64,000 nucleotides of DNA. It comes from Clostridium tetanomorphum. GTDB taxonomy: Bacteria; Bacillota; Clostridia; Clostridiales; Clostridiaceae. The stretch lies in NCBI RefSeq assembly GCF_017873215.1, contig NZ_JAGGKA010000021.1, forward strand, positions 16,328 through 80,327, in the 5' to 3' direction. Each line of letters begins with the position of its first letter. Position 1 is the first letter of the stretch. Shown here in pieces: positions 17,845 through 26,131 of this stretch. The position numbers were made by a program, and so were the translations under genes. The notes beneath the pieces are model-generated. The model was not told the origin of the DNA. It did not search any database and was given only the letters and a program-made list of their open reading frames with translations.

Positions 17845-18438
17845 ATGGCAAAAATAAGAACTCCTAGATTTAAATTATCTAGAAGATTAGGTGTTAATAT
17901 TTATGGACATCCAAAAGCTATGAAAAGAGCTACAAATGAAAATAGCAGATCTGGAAAAAAAATTTCTGATTATGGAAAACAACTTATAGAAAAGCAAAAA
18001 GTAAAAGCTTATTATGGTGTTTTAGAAAAACAATTTAGAAGGTATATAGCAAAAGCTATGAAAAGTAAGGATATTACCGGCGAAGCTTTGTTAAAAAATC
18101 TTGAATGTAGATTAGATAATATAGTGTATAGAATAGGCTTTGCAAATTCTATACGTCAAGCTCGCCAAATGGTTAATCATGGTCATATACTAGTGAACGG
18201 ATGTAAAGTAGATATACCTTCTTATTCTATAAAAGTTGGTGATATTATAACTTTAAAAGAAAAATATAGAAAAATTCAGGAGTTCTCAAATAACTTTTTA
18301 GAAATAAATAAATTTTCATTAGCTTATTTAGAAAAAGATTATGATAACTTTAGTGGAAAATTAATTAGAAAACCTAATAGAGAAGAAATTCCCATTGAAG
18401 TAAATGAAACATTAGTAGTTGAATTGTACTCAAAATAA
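17845..18438 (+). CDS. rpsD: Ribosomal protein S4 paralogue without zinc-binding cysteines
   Basis: A 197-residue S4-family protein: N-terminal S4 region ([16 protein letters not shown]), then an S4 RNA-binding domain ([34 protein letters not shown], residues 85-118). The four N-terminal cysteines typical of zinc-binding S4 are missing: GPKCKLCRREG-like sequence is replaced by [17 protein letters not shown] lies 8 bases before ATG. A Fur box controls it, so it is likely a metal-starvation replacement for a housekeeping S4 elsewhere in the genome. The housekeeping copy is not in this window. Confidence 0.88.
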   Translation: MAKIRTPRFKLSRRLGVNIYGHPKAMKRATNENSRSGKKISDYGKQLIEKQKVKAYYGVLEKQFRRYIAKAMKSKDITGEALLKNLECRLDNIVYRIGFANSIRQARQMVNHGHILVNGCKVDIPSYSIKVGDIITLKEKYRKIQEFSNNFLEINKFSLAYLEKDYDNFSGKLIRKPNREEIPIEVNETLVVELYSK

Positions 18439-18460
18439 AAATTTAAAAAGAGGTAATTTT

Positions 18461-19141
18461 ATGGTATACAAGTATAATAATTATTATTACTGGGAAAATT
18501 TAATCATTACTGGACAAAATATTTGGGATTCACATTTTATGAATTTACCTCTTAATGAAAAATCTATTTTTATTAATACTAGTATAATAGACTACCAACA
18601 AAATATTTTTGAAAATAACTGGTGTTGTTATCCTAATATATTGGCTACTTTAGGATTTCTTCAATATGTATATCTTCCTACTGCTTTCTTTAATATTTTA
18701 AATTGTAAAGCAGATGAATTATTTGTTCCTATATGTTCTAGTGAAGAATTTATAAGTGAATTAAATAAAACGGACAAGTATATCACTTATATGAACCCTT
18801 CACAAAATTTTGACAAGTATATCCTTGAACTAAATACTTATTGGACTCTAAATGAAAATGCTTGCATTGATAAACTTAAAAACTTTTGTAAAAAATTTAA
18901 TAATGCTTGGAATAAGCAAGATACAATATTATCTATAAACATATTTTTAAAACCTCAAGAAATAGCAGAGTATATTATGAACGATAAAAATGATACTGTT
19001 TTTTTAGAGGTAATTGAAGAAGAAATAGGTTTAACAAAAGATGAATTATTTCATCTTTGTAATAACCTGTATAATAATGAATTTATGAAAAAGAACTTCG
19101 TTGAACTATTAAATAATAAAATAAGCTGTATAACTTATTAA
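18461..19141 (+). CDS. Unrecognised protein in the Fur-controlled S4 operon
   Basis: I do not recognise this 226-residue protein. I chose ATG 18461 because AGAGG precedes it. A longer frame from 18419 overlaps the S4 gene. It has no signal peptide or membrane segment. It is rich in Tyr, Asn and Cys (NNWCCYP, LNCKADELFVPICSSEE) and ends acidic and helical (EVIEEEIGLTKDELFHLCNNLYNN). Cysteines are scattered rather than in zinc-knuckle spacing. It begins 22 bases after the S4 stop and should share its iron-responsive promoter. Confidence 0.7.
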   Translation: MVYKYNNYYYWENLIITGQNIWDSHFMNLPLNEKSIFINTSIIDYQQNIFENNWCCYPNILATLGFLQYVYLPTAFFNILNCKADELFVPICSSEEFISELNKTDKYITYMNPSQNFDKYILELNTYWTLNENACIDKLKNFCKKFNNAWNKQDTILSINIFLKPQEIAEYIMNDKNDTVFLEVIEEEIGLTKDELFHLCNNLYNNEFMKKNFVELLNNKISCITY

Positions 19142-19196
19142 GACTATCATCTCATAAATAACATTTATAATTACACTTAACTAAATACTCCTAACT

Positions 19197-19233
19197 AAAA
19201 AACTGTTGGCATTTAATTTGCCAACAGTTTTTT
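19197..19233. terminator. Bidirectional terminator
   Basis: The stem AAAAACTGTTGGC / GCCAACAGTTTTT lies between the convergent S4-operon and anti-sigma genes, with T/A runs on both sides. Confidence 0.9.
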
Positions 19234-19239
19234 ATATTA

Positions 19240-20667
19240 TTATTGTAATGGTATTTTAAATATATATTCTTCTTTAAGTTCATAATTGTCTAAAGTATTA
19301 GTACATAAGAAATATTTTTTCCCATTTTTAAGTTTAGGTAATTCTAATACAAATTCATTAGGTCTCTCTTCATCTTTTCTTCTATTAAACATATTATAAG
19401 CTTTCATTATTTCTCCCTTTTCGTCCTTTATTTCAAAATGGCTTGCCTGAAAATTAGGCAATTTACCTTTAGCAGTATATTTTACTAAAGTCTTATCTTT
19501 TTCATTCTTTATCTCTTTTATAATAAGGCTACCTATTTTACCTTGGCTAAGTTCTATTGGATATTTACCATCTATTGCTTTTTTAACTTCTTTAACCTCT
19601 TTGTCTGCTTTTTTAAAAGCTTTGCCATCTTCTGTAATGCCTCCTTTTATCTCTGGAGTCATATTACATGGAATTACAGTTAAATACTTTGGAATGTGTT
19701 TTAAACTTTGAAAATCAAATTTATATTCAAAATCATACTTACTAAAAAAACCTTCAGTTCTTCCTGCAGCACCTTTTTGAGAAAGTTCGTTTCCTTTATC
19801 ATCAAGTACAAACCAATTATCGTAATCAAACATATTTCCTCTATATCTATCTTTATTTTTATCTTTATAATCTCCCTTAATAAATATAGATGTATTTATA
19901 GGACTAAACATAACTTTTTCTACAACTATTTTACTATTAGGAAATTGCATCTTTGTATTTGTATTAACCATTGTAGTTTTAGCCATTATTTCATCTCTTG
20001 ACACTGTAAATGCAGTATTCCATTTGCCTTTTACATCAAATATTTGAGGAATGTTTAAATCTATATTGAATTTTTTAGGCATCTTTTTTCTTTCTATATC
20101 TATTTCACAAATACCAATTAAAGTATTATCATCTACATAATCCCACTGCATTCCTCCGCCAAAATGCTCTGTTTTTCCATTTATTTTAATATTATTTCCA
20201 AAAAACAAATCCCCTATTTGCTCATCTAAGCCTTTAATCTTTTTATCACTTTTAACTGTATAGCTTATTATTAATTGTGATTCATCACAAAGTACTTCAT
20301 TTATGGTAAATCCTATACCACTACTGTACACAGTCTTATTTATTATCTGAGAATATTTTTGATATTCTCCTTCCATTCCATATTTGTCATTTATAGTTTG
20401 CACTATAGAACTTAATACAGGTATATCCTTTGCAAAACCTGGTGCTGCCATTGCTATACCTACAAAACAGCATAATGTAACTGTGGCTACTGTAGTAGCA
20501 ATTTTAATTTTTTTAGTCTTTTTGCCTTTTATTTTTTTACTTAAACTATTTTTTAGTCTTCTTTTCTGAATTTCACTCATGTCTACAGGAATATTTTCAA
20601 ATTCTTTTTCATCAAAATTCATGTTGTTAAAAGTTTCATAAATATCTTTTTCATTTATATTAGTCAT
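19240..20667 (-). CDS. Membrane anti-sigma factor, DUF4179 family
   Basis: A 475-residue protein with a cytoplasmic N-terminal 50 residues (putative sigma-binding), one transmembrane helix (about 56-75, KIATTVATVTLCCFVGIAMA) and a large external part starting with the DUF4179 pattern (FTINEVLCDESQLIISYTVKS). It follows its sigma factor gene by two bases. Family knowledge says such proteins hold the cognate ECF sigma at the membrane until a signal arrives. The signal is unknown. A second pair occurs at 46980-49042. Confidence 0.82.
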   Translation of the reverse strand: MTNINEKDIYETFNNMNFDEKEFENIPVDMSEIQKRRLKNSLSKKIKGKKTKKIKIATTVATVTLCCFVGIAMAAPGFAKDIPVLSSIVQTINDKYGMEGEYQKYSQIINKTVYSSGIGFTINEVLCDESQLIISYTVKSDKKIKGLDEQIGDLFFGNNIKINGKTEHFGGGMQWDYVDDNTLIGICEIDIERKKMPKKFNIDLNIPQIFDVKGKWNTAFTVSRDEIMAKTTMVNTNTKMQFPNSKIVVEKVMFSPINTSIFIKGDYKDKNKDRYRGNMFDYDNWFVLDDKGNELSQKGAAGRTEGFFSKYDFEYKFDFQSLKHIPKYLTVIPCNMTPEIKGGITEDGKAFKKADKEVKEVKKAIDGKYPIELSQGKIGSLIIKEIKNEKDKTLVKYTAKGKLPNFQASHFEIKDEKGEIMKAYNMFNRRKDEERPNEFVLELPKLKNGKKYFLCTNTLDNYELKEEYIFKIPLQ

Positions 20668-20669
20668 TA

Positions 20670-21233
20670 TTAAATTATTCCCTCCCTTAAAAAGTTAAGC
20701 TTTTCTTTTAAAATTTTTCTTCCTCTTGATAATCTATTATCTACAGTAGACCTATTTATTCCTAATGCTTTTGCTATATTATTTATATTCTCATCTAGAA
20801 AATATCTCTTTATAAATATTTCTTTATCTACATCTTTTAGTTCACTTATTGCTTTTAAAATCTCTTCTCTATTCTCTTCAAGTATCACTAATTTTTCAGT
20901 ATCTTTCTCTTCTATTATTATCACATCATCTATACATTCTAAACTTTTTTCTTTATATAGCTTTCTTTTATAATCTATAGCCTTATATTTTGATATAGCT
21001 ATAAGCCAAGACTTAAAGTTTCCCTTCTCTTCATGAAAACTTTCAACATTGTTCCATAAAGATAAAAACACATCATTTACGCACTCTTCTATTTCACCTA
21101 TATAATCATTAGAATTAAATACGCTATATACAACCTTATAGACCAAATTAGCATAGGTATCTACTGCAAATCGAAGAGCTTTAGCATCCCTATTCTTAAT
21201 GTGCTTTATAAAATTTTCTTCATTTATTTTCAA
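20670..21233 (-). CDS. ECF-type RNA polymerase sigma factor
   Basis: A 187-residue sigma-70 family protein with region 2 (VNDVFLSLWNNVESF, FKSWLIAISKYKAIDYKRK) and region 4 (LKDVDKEIFIKRYFLDENINNIAKALGINRSTVDNRLSRGRK). It has no sigma 1 or 3 domains. It is first in a two-gene unit with the DUF4179 anti-sigma. The 5' flank contains CGTACTA, an ECF-like -10, which suggests autoregulation. Confidence 0.92.
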   Translation of the reverse strand: MKINEENFIKHIKNRDAKALRFAVDTYANLVYKVVYSVFNSNDYIGEIEECVNDVFLSLWNNVESFHEEKGNFKSWLIAISKYKAIDYKRKLYKEKSLECIDDVIIIEEKDTEKLVILEENREEILKAISELKDVDKEIFIKRYFLDENINNIAKALGINRSTVDNRLSRGRKILKEKLNFLREGII

Positions 21234-21383
21234 ATTATTCCCTCCCTAAGAAGCTTCTCATATATTAGTACGATATGTTCTATGGTTTTCTATCAAAAAA
21301 ATTAAAAATAATTTTAATGCTAAAAATATTATTTAAATCATATATAAATTTATAGTAAAATATATTAGTTGGAGGTAAAACTT

Positions 21384-22670
21384 ATGGATAAAAAATATAC
21401 AATTATAATTTCTTTTGATGCTATAGACAAAAAAGACTTTGAAACACTTAAAGAAATGCCAAATTTTAAATATTTAATTCAGAATGGAGCTTATTGTTCT
21501 AATGTGGAAACAATTTACCCATCTTTAACATATCCTGCTCATACTACTATAGTTACAGGAAAATATCCTAAAAATCACGGAATTATAAACAATGTTTTAT
21601 TACAACCAGAAAAAGAATGTCCAGATTGGTTTTGGTATAGAAAATATATAAAAGGTTCAACACTTTATGATTTAGCCAAAGAAAAAGGATTAAAAACTGC
21701 TGCTCTTCTATGGCCTGTTACTGCAAAAGCAAATATAGATTACAATATGCCTGAAATATTTCCAAATAGACCTTGGGAAAATCAAATACTAACTTCCTTT
21801 TGTAGTGGAAGCAAACTGTTTCAATTAATTGTTAATAATAAATTTAAGCATTTAAGAAAGGGACTATTACAACCTCATTTAGATAACTTTGTTACAGAAT
21901 CCGCCTTATATTTAATAAAATATAAAAAACCTAATTTAATTCTAATACATTTGACTGATGTAGATTACTTTAAACATCATTATGGATGCAATGATAATAG
22001 AGTAAAAGAAGCTTTAAAAAGACATGACCTTCGACTTGGACAAATAATTTCTTTGTTAAATGAAAATAAAATTTTAAATAAAAGTACTATAATAGTCTTA
22101 GGTGATCATAGCTTTTTAGATGCAGATTATGTAATAAAATTAAATAAATTATTTATACAAAAGGGACTAATATCACTGGATAACAAAGGTAAAATTAAAG
22201 ATTGGTCTGTATTTATGAATTATTGTGATGGTTCTGCTTATATATACCTAAAAGATAGTAAAAATATAAAATTAGGTGAAAAAGTTATTCATGAACTTAA
22301 AAATTTCTCTATTAAAAATAATAATTGCATAGCTAAAATATTAACTAAAAAAGAAGCTATAAATTGTGGAGCAGATGAAAACTGTTTCCTAATGTTAGAA
22401 GCAAAAAAAGGTTATTATTTCGTAAATTCTATATATGGCAATGCTATAGAAAAAATTGATGATAAATTTCACAAAGCTACTCATGGATATTGTCCTAAAA
22501 TAAAAGATTATAATACTTTATTCTTTGTTTCTGGTCCTAAAATAAAGAAAAACTTTCAAATAAAAAGCATGCATTTAGTAGATGAAGGACCAACTATAGC
22601 CAATATAATAGGAGTAGACTTAGGTAAAGTAGATGGTAATGCTATAAATGAGATTTTTATTAAAAAATAA
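21384..22670 (+). CDS. Alkaline phosphatase superfamily phosphodiesterase
   Basis: A 428-residue cytoplasmic enzyme of the nucleotide pyrophosphatase/phosphodiesterase branch. The metal ligand and nucleophile motifs are SFDAIDKKD near the start, PSLTYPAHTTIVTGKYPKNHG (Thr nucleophile), LTDVDYFKHHYG, VLGDHSF and KATHGYCP. I chose ATG 21384 because TTGGAGG precedes it. The frame itself is open from TTG 21369. No signal peptide is seen. The substrate is unknown. Confidence 0.88.
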   Translation: MDKKYTIIISFDAIDKKDFETLKEMPNFKYLIQNGAYCSNVETIYPSLTYPAHTTIVTGKYPKNHGIINNVLLQPEKECPDWFWYRKYIKGSTLYDLAKEKGLKTAALLWPVTAKANIDYNMPEIFPNRPWENQILTSFCSGSKLFQLIVNNKFKHLRKGLLQPHLDNFVTESALYLIKYKKPNLILIHLTDVDYFKHHYGCNDNRVKEALKRHDLRLGQIISLLNENKILNKSTIIVLGDHSFLDADYVIKLNKLFIQKGLISLDNKGKIKDWSVFMNYCDGSAYIYLKDSKNIKLGEKVIHELKNFSIKNNNCIAKILTKKEAINCGADENCFLMLEAKKGYYFVNSIYGNAIEKIDDKFHKATHGYCPKIKDYNTLFFVSGPKIKKNFQIKSMHLVDEGPTIANIIGVDLGKVDGNAINEIFIKK

Positions 22671-22674
22671 ATAA

Positions 22675-22703
22675 AAGCATTTACATTTCAACTGTAAATG
22701 CTT
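22675..22703. terminator. Bidirectional terminator
   Basis: The stem AAGCATTTACA / TGTAAATGCTT lies between convergent genes, with T-rich sequence after it on both strands. Confidence 0.85.
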
Positions 22704-22711
22704 CTTTATTA

Positions 22712-23245
22712 TTAATTATTACTTTCTATTGGTTCATCATTCTGCCATTTACCTGTATATACTTCTCCATCTGAATAAATCAGCGTTCCTTCTCCATTTC
22801 TTAAGTCATCTTTCCATTGACCTATATATTTATCTCCATTTTCCCATACATATATTCCCCAACCATCTTTTACATCATTTTTCCATTCACCAATATAACT
22901 TTCTTCATCTGGCCATGTATATATTCCATATCCATGCTTTAGGTCATTTTCCCATAAACCAATATATTTTTCCCCTGATATCCAAGTATGTATTCCTTCT
23001 CCATGCATCATGTCTTCTTTCCATTGACCTACATACTTACTTCCATCATTATATAAATATGTACCTTCTCCATGGGCTTTGCCATCTTTTTTTTCTCCAA
23101 TATATTTTCCACCATGCACATGTGGAGTATGTTCTTCATGGCTATGATGCTCTTCATTATGATTATTGCAGTTATCTTCCCCATGACAGCAATTACATCC
23201 TTTTACCTTATTTAATTCTTCTTTTAAATTTTTATTGTCTTTCAT
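22712..23245 (-). CDS. MORN-repeat protein with His/Cys-rich N-terminus
   Basis: A 177-residue protein. Residues 18-45 form a metal-binding-like cluster (CNCCHGEDNCNNHNEEHHSHEEH). From about 45 onwards there are five to six 23-residue MORN repeats (KYIGEKKDGKAHGEGTY, KYVGQWKEDMMHGEGI, KYIGLWENDLKHGYGI, SYIGEWKNDVKDGWGI, KYIGQWKDDLRNGEGT, VYTGKWQNDEP). MORN sheets bind lipids or proteins. No signal peptide is seen. The function in clostridia is unknown. Confidence 0.88.
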   Translation of the reverse strand: MKDNKNLKEELNKVKGCNCCHGEDNCNNHNEEHHSHEEHTPHVHGGKYIGEKKDGKAHGEGTYLYNDGSKYVGQWKEDMMHGEGIHTWISGEKYIGLWENDLKHGYGIYTWPDEESYIGEWKNDVKDGWGIYVWENGDKYIGQWKDDLRNGEGTLIYSDGEVYTGKWQNDEPIESNN

Positions 23246-23329
23246 AAATATTGCTCCTTAAATTAAATTTTTTTACTATATATACATATATATATTACTA
23301 TTACTTTAATAATAAAGTAAACATAAATA

Positions 23330-24325
23330 TTACTCTTCTGTTAGGTCTACTCCAATCATGTCTAATATAAATATAACTATTGGTATACCTAATAACAATC
23401 CCCAAGTTCCCATAAAATGCTCTGATACAATAAGTATTACAAATGTAAAAAATACGGGAAGATTTGTTTTATTTGCCATAAGTTTAGGATTTAACACATA
23501 GCTTTCAAAAGCATGAATTATACCTATCATAATAATCACATAGGCAACTCTAATTATTCCTCCCATTTCAAAAGCCATTAAACAAAGAGGTATAAGGGAT
23601 ATTATTACTCCTGCCACTGGAATTAAACTTAATATAAATATCATAAACCCTAAAGCAATTAAGTTCTTAAATCCTATAATAGAAAGTCCTACAATAGAAA
23701 TACCCGTATTTACAATTGCTATAATTATTTGCGCTTGTATAACCTTTCCAAAGGAGTTTAAAAAACTTTTACCAAAATAAGATATATATTCATAAAAAGA
23801 AGCTATTTTACTATACTTAAACTTTCTTACAAAATTTATAGCATGCTCTTTTTGAAGAACAAAAAATAAACTTAAAATTAAGGCCATAAATATATTAAAT
23901 ACCCATCTTCCAACATGAGTAGCCCATATAACTAAATTATTAGCTGCAATTTGTGTATACTTTTCAATATCTATTTGCTCCAATATTGGATTAATAAACT
24001 TATATTCTTCAAAATTAATATTAGATGCTTGTTGAATAAGAGCTATACTTTGATTCACAGCAATAGGTATATATTTTACAATAGCGAAGGTTAATAAAAT
24101 AGCTATTAATAAATATATTATAACTGTAATTAACTTAGGCTTCACTGGAATAAATTCATTTATTTTATTTAAAATAAATGTTTGTATTGTATCCACAAAA
24201 TATGCAATTAAAAATGTTAATAAAAATAGATTAAACATAGACCTTAAAAAATATAACAATACTAATAAAATAATAAAATACATAATCCTTTTCGTTGACT
24301 TTTTCTCCAAAAACTGCTTAAACAT
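23330..24325 (-). CDS. AI-2E family (UPF0118/PerM) transporter
   Basis: A 331-residue membrane protein with about seven helices: two at the N-terminus (15-45), a central soluble part (85-150), and a C-terminal bundle with GFKNLIALGFMIFILSLIPVAGVIISLIP and VLNPKLMANKTNLPVFFTFVILIVSEHFMGTWGLLLGIPIVIF, both diagnostic of the family. Members have been linked to autoinducer-2 export and Na+/H+ exchange. luxS is in this window but not adjacent, so the substrate is open. Confidence 0.9.
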   Translation of the reverse strand: MFKQFLEKKSTKRIMYFIILLVLLYFLRSMFNLFLLTFLIAYFVDTIQTFILNKINEFIPVKPKLITVIIYLLIAILLTFAIVKYIPIAVNQSIALIQQASNINFEEYKFINPILEQIDIEKYTQIAANNLVIWATHVGRWVFNIFMALILSLFFVLQKEHAINFVRKFKYSKIASFYEYISYFGKSFLNSFGKVIQAQIIIAIVNTGISIVGLSIIGFKNLIALGFMIFILSLIPVAGVIISLIPLCLMAFEMGGIIRVAYVIIMIGIIHAFESYVLNPKLMANKTNLPVFFTFVILIVSEHFMGTWGLLLGIPIVIFILDMIGVDLTEE

Positions 24326-24477
24326 ATTACTAGCCTTCTTTCCTCTACTAGAGCTTAAAATACTATAAATTATGAATTTTCATTAAACATAAGCTTTACT
24401 AATAATTTATACTAAATACACAGATAAAACAAGATTTTTTTACTTTATTTTTAAAAGATAAATTGCTAAAAATTAAT

Positions 24478-24501
24478 AGGAAGATACATTTGTATCTTCC
24501 T
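24478..24501 (-). terminator. Terminator after the DUF2284 gene
   Basis: The stem AGGAAGATACA / TGTATCTTCCT is followed by ATTAATTTTT on the minus strand, about 30 bases past the stop codon. Confidence 0.75.
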
Positions 24502-24532
24502 GAAATTACTTACAAATGTTGTTATTTTTTTA

Positions 24533-25084
24533 TTACCATAATATTAATGAAACATATGCAACAGAGTGTTCTGAATAATTAAATTTCAATCCACAACACT
24601 TTAGCAAATCTCCTAAGTCAATACCATAGGCTTCTGCTGAAGGTAATATAATTTCTGGATGTCTACATTTCTCCCTATCTAAATATGCACATCTCTCGCA
24701 AATTTCACAATGCCCTGCACCCATTGGAAAAATATCAATCTCTTCATATTTTTCACTAAGAAATTTAGATATTTTTCTTAAAAAATCATTATGTAAATCT
24801 CTTGCTTTAGCTAATCCTTCTTTGTCTCTCATATCTCTTACTTCTGTTATAGTTTGAAATACAACACCATTTCTAAATTTCATTATTTTCTCTTTTAGTT
24901 CCTCTATAGGCCCTACTGCTGGTGGGCACATCCAGTTGGTTCCATAATGTCCACATAGATTTTCTTCACAATACCCTCTTATTTTATCTGAAAACTTTAG
25001 TTCCTTTGGCTTAAAATATTTTGCATAAGCCGCTCCTTCATTTAAAATATCACTAACAATATTTTTAAACTTTACATCACTCAC
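24533..25084 (-). CDS. DUF2284 cysteine-rich metal-binding protein
   Basis: A 183-residue protein with the DUF2284 pattern: CEENLCGHYGTNWMCPPAVG near residue 33 and MGAGHCEICERCAYLDREKCRHPE near residue 118. Ten or more conserved Cys residues suggest an Fe-S cluster or zinc. The C-terminus is CCGLKFNYSEHSVAYVSLILW. The role is not established. It lies next to a short-chain dehydrogenase gene with a 58-base gap, so cotranscription is possible. Confidence 0.85.
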   Translation of the reverse strand: MSDVKFKNIVSDILNEGAAYAKYFKPKELKFSDKIRGYCEENLCGHYGTNWMCPPAVGPIEELKEKIMKFRNGVVFQTITEVRDMRDKEGLAKARDLHNDFLRKISKFLSEKYEEIDIFPMGAGHCEICERCAYLDREKCRHPEIILPSAEAYGIDLGDLLKCCGLKFNYSEHSVAYVSLILW

Positions 25085-25142
25085 TTTATATTCATCCCCT
25101 CTAAAATATCTATATACTTATTACTCAATAAATATATATAAA

Positions 25143-25940
25143 CTAATTCTTTTTCATTTCTTTCATAGCTTTGTATTGAATTTTTCTTACTATAATTGCT
25201 AATAAATTTCTTGGTATTATTTTAGACATAAATACTAAAAATTTATTTAAACTTCCTGGTATAACAATTCTTTTATCCTTCATAAGACCTTTATAAGCTA
25301 TTTCTGCAACTTTTTTAGCACTCATAGCATTCTTTAAGTCTCCTTTACCTGCATTTTGTGAAAACTCTGTACTTGTAGTCCCTGGGCAAAGTACTGTGAC
25401 AGTTATATTATATGGTTTAAATTCGTTATAAATTGCTTCAGAAAAAGAAACTACATAAGCTTTTGTTGCATAATACACTGAAATTAAAGGCCCTGGTTGA
25501 TACGCACCAGTAGAAGCTACATTTAATATTTTACCACTTCTTCTCTCTACCATTTCTTTTACTACAAGTTTTGTAAGCTTAGTTAATGCAATTATATTAA
25601 GCTGTATTGTGTCAACATCCTTTTTTAAATCTGTTTCATTAAAAAAGCCACAAATTCCAACGCCTGCATTATTGACAAGTATATCTATACTCAAATTCCA
25701 ATTTTTAATTTGTTCAAGCACTTCCTCCACTGAATTGGATTTTATCAAATCTATTCCTATTACTTTTATCATTACATTATAATCTTTTAATAAATTTTCA
25801 GCCAACTGTTGTAATCTATCTAATCTTCTAGCTACAAGTATAAGGTTATAACCACTTTTAGCAAATACTTTGGCTAGTTCATACCCTATTCCTGATGATG
25901 CTCCTGTTATCAATACATTTTTCCCTTTATTACTCAACAA
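25143..25940 (-). CDS. Short-chain dehydrogenase/reductase (DltE/YqjQ type)
   Basis: A 265-residue classical SDR: cofactor loop TGASSGIG (12-19), Arg-rich NADP-type sequence LVARRLDRL, NNAG (90-93), catalytic Ser143 (NVAST) and Tyr156/Lys160 (SVYYATK), then the PGTTSTEF loop. The C-terminal 40 residues are basic and hydrophobic (MSKIIPRNLLAIIVRKIQ). It reduces or oxidises an unknown carbonyl/alcohol, probably with NADP(H). Confidence 0.9.
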   Translation of the reverse strand: MLSNKGKNVLITGASSGIGYELAKVFAKSGYNLILVARRLDRLQQLAENLLKDYNVMIKVIGIDLIKSNSVEEVLEQIKNWNLSIDILVNNAGVGICGFFNETDLKKDVDTIQLNIIALTKLTKLVVKEMVERRSGKILNVASTGAYQPGPLISVYYATKAYVVSFSEAIYNEFKPYNITVTVLCPGTTSTEFSQNAGKGDLKNAMSAKKVAEIAYKGLMKDKRIVIPGSLNKFLVFMSKIIPRNLLAIIVRKIQYKAMKEMKKN

Positions 25941-26082
25941 TTCTCACATCCATATTCCTATATTATTACTAGTACCAACTATATATTTTCTCTTATACTT
26001 CAATTCTATTATAATACAAGAATTCATATTTTTCTTACACATATTGTAATTAGAAATTTATATTTTAAATTAAGATAAATAT

Positions 26083-26112
26083 TAGCTGTAATACTTTATA
26101 GTATTACAGCTA
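26083..26112 (-). terminator. Hairpin terminator after the chemoreceptor gene
   Basis: The stem TAGCTGTAATAC / GTATTACAGCTA lies about 20 bases past the stop codon of the chemoreceptor. The downstream minus-strand sequence is AT-rich rather than a clean U-run. Confidence 0.65.
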
Positions 26113-26131
26113 TAATATACTATATATAAAA

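Noticed and set aside
22729..23247. 172-codon plus-strand ORF opposite the MORN gene
   Set aside because: It is the antisense reflection of the MORN repeats (periodic HLPI/YIF pattern), lacks its own ribosome site and is fully covered by a well-supported gene.
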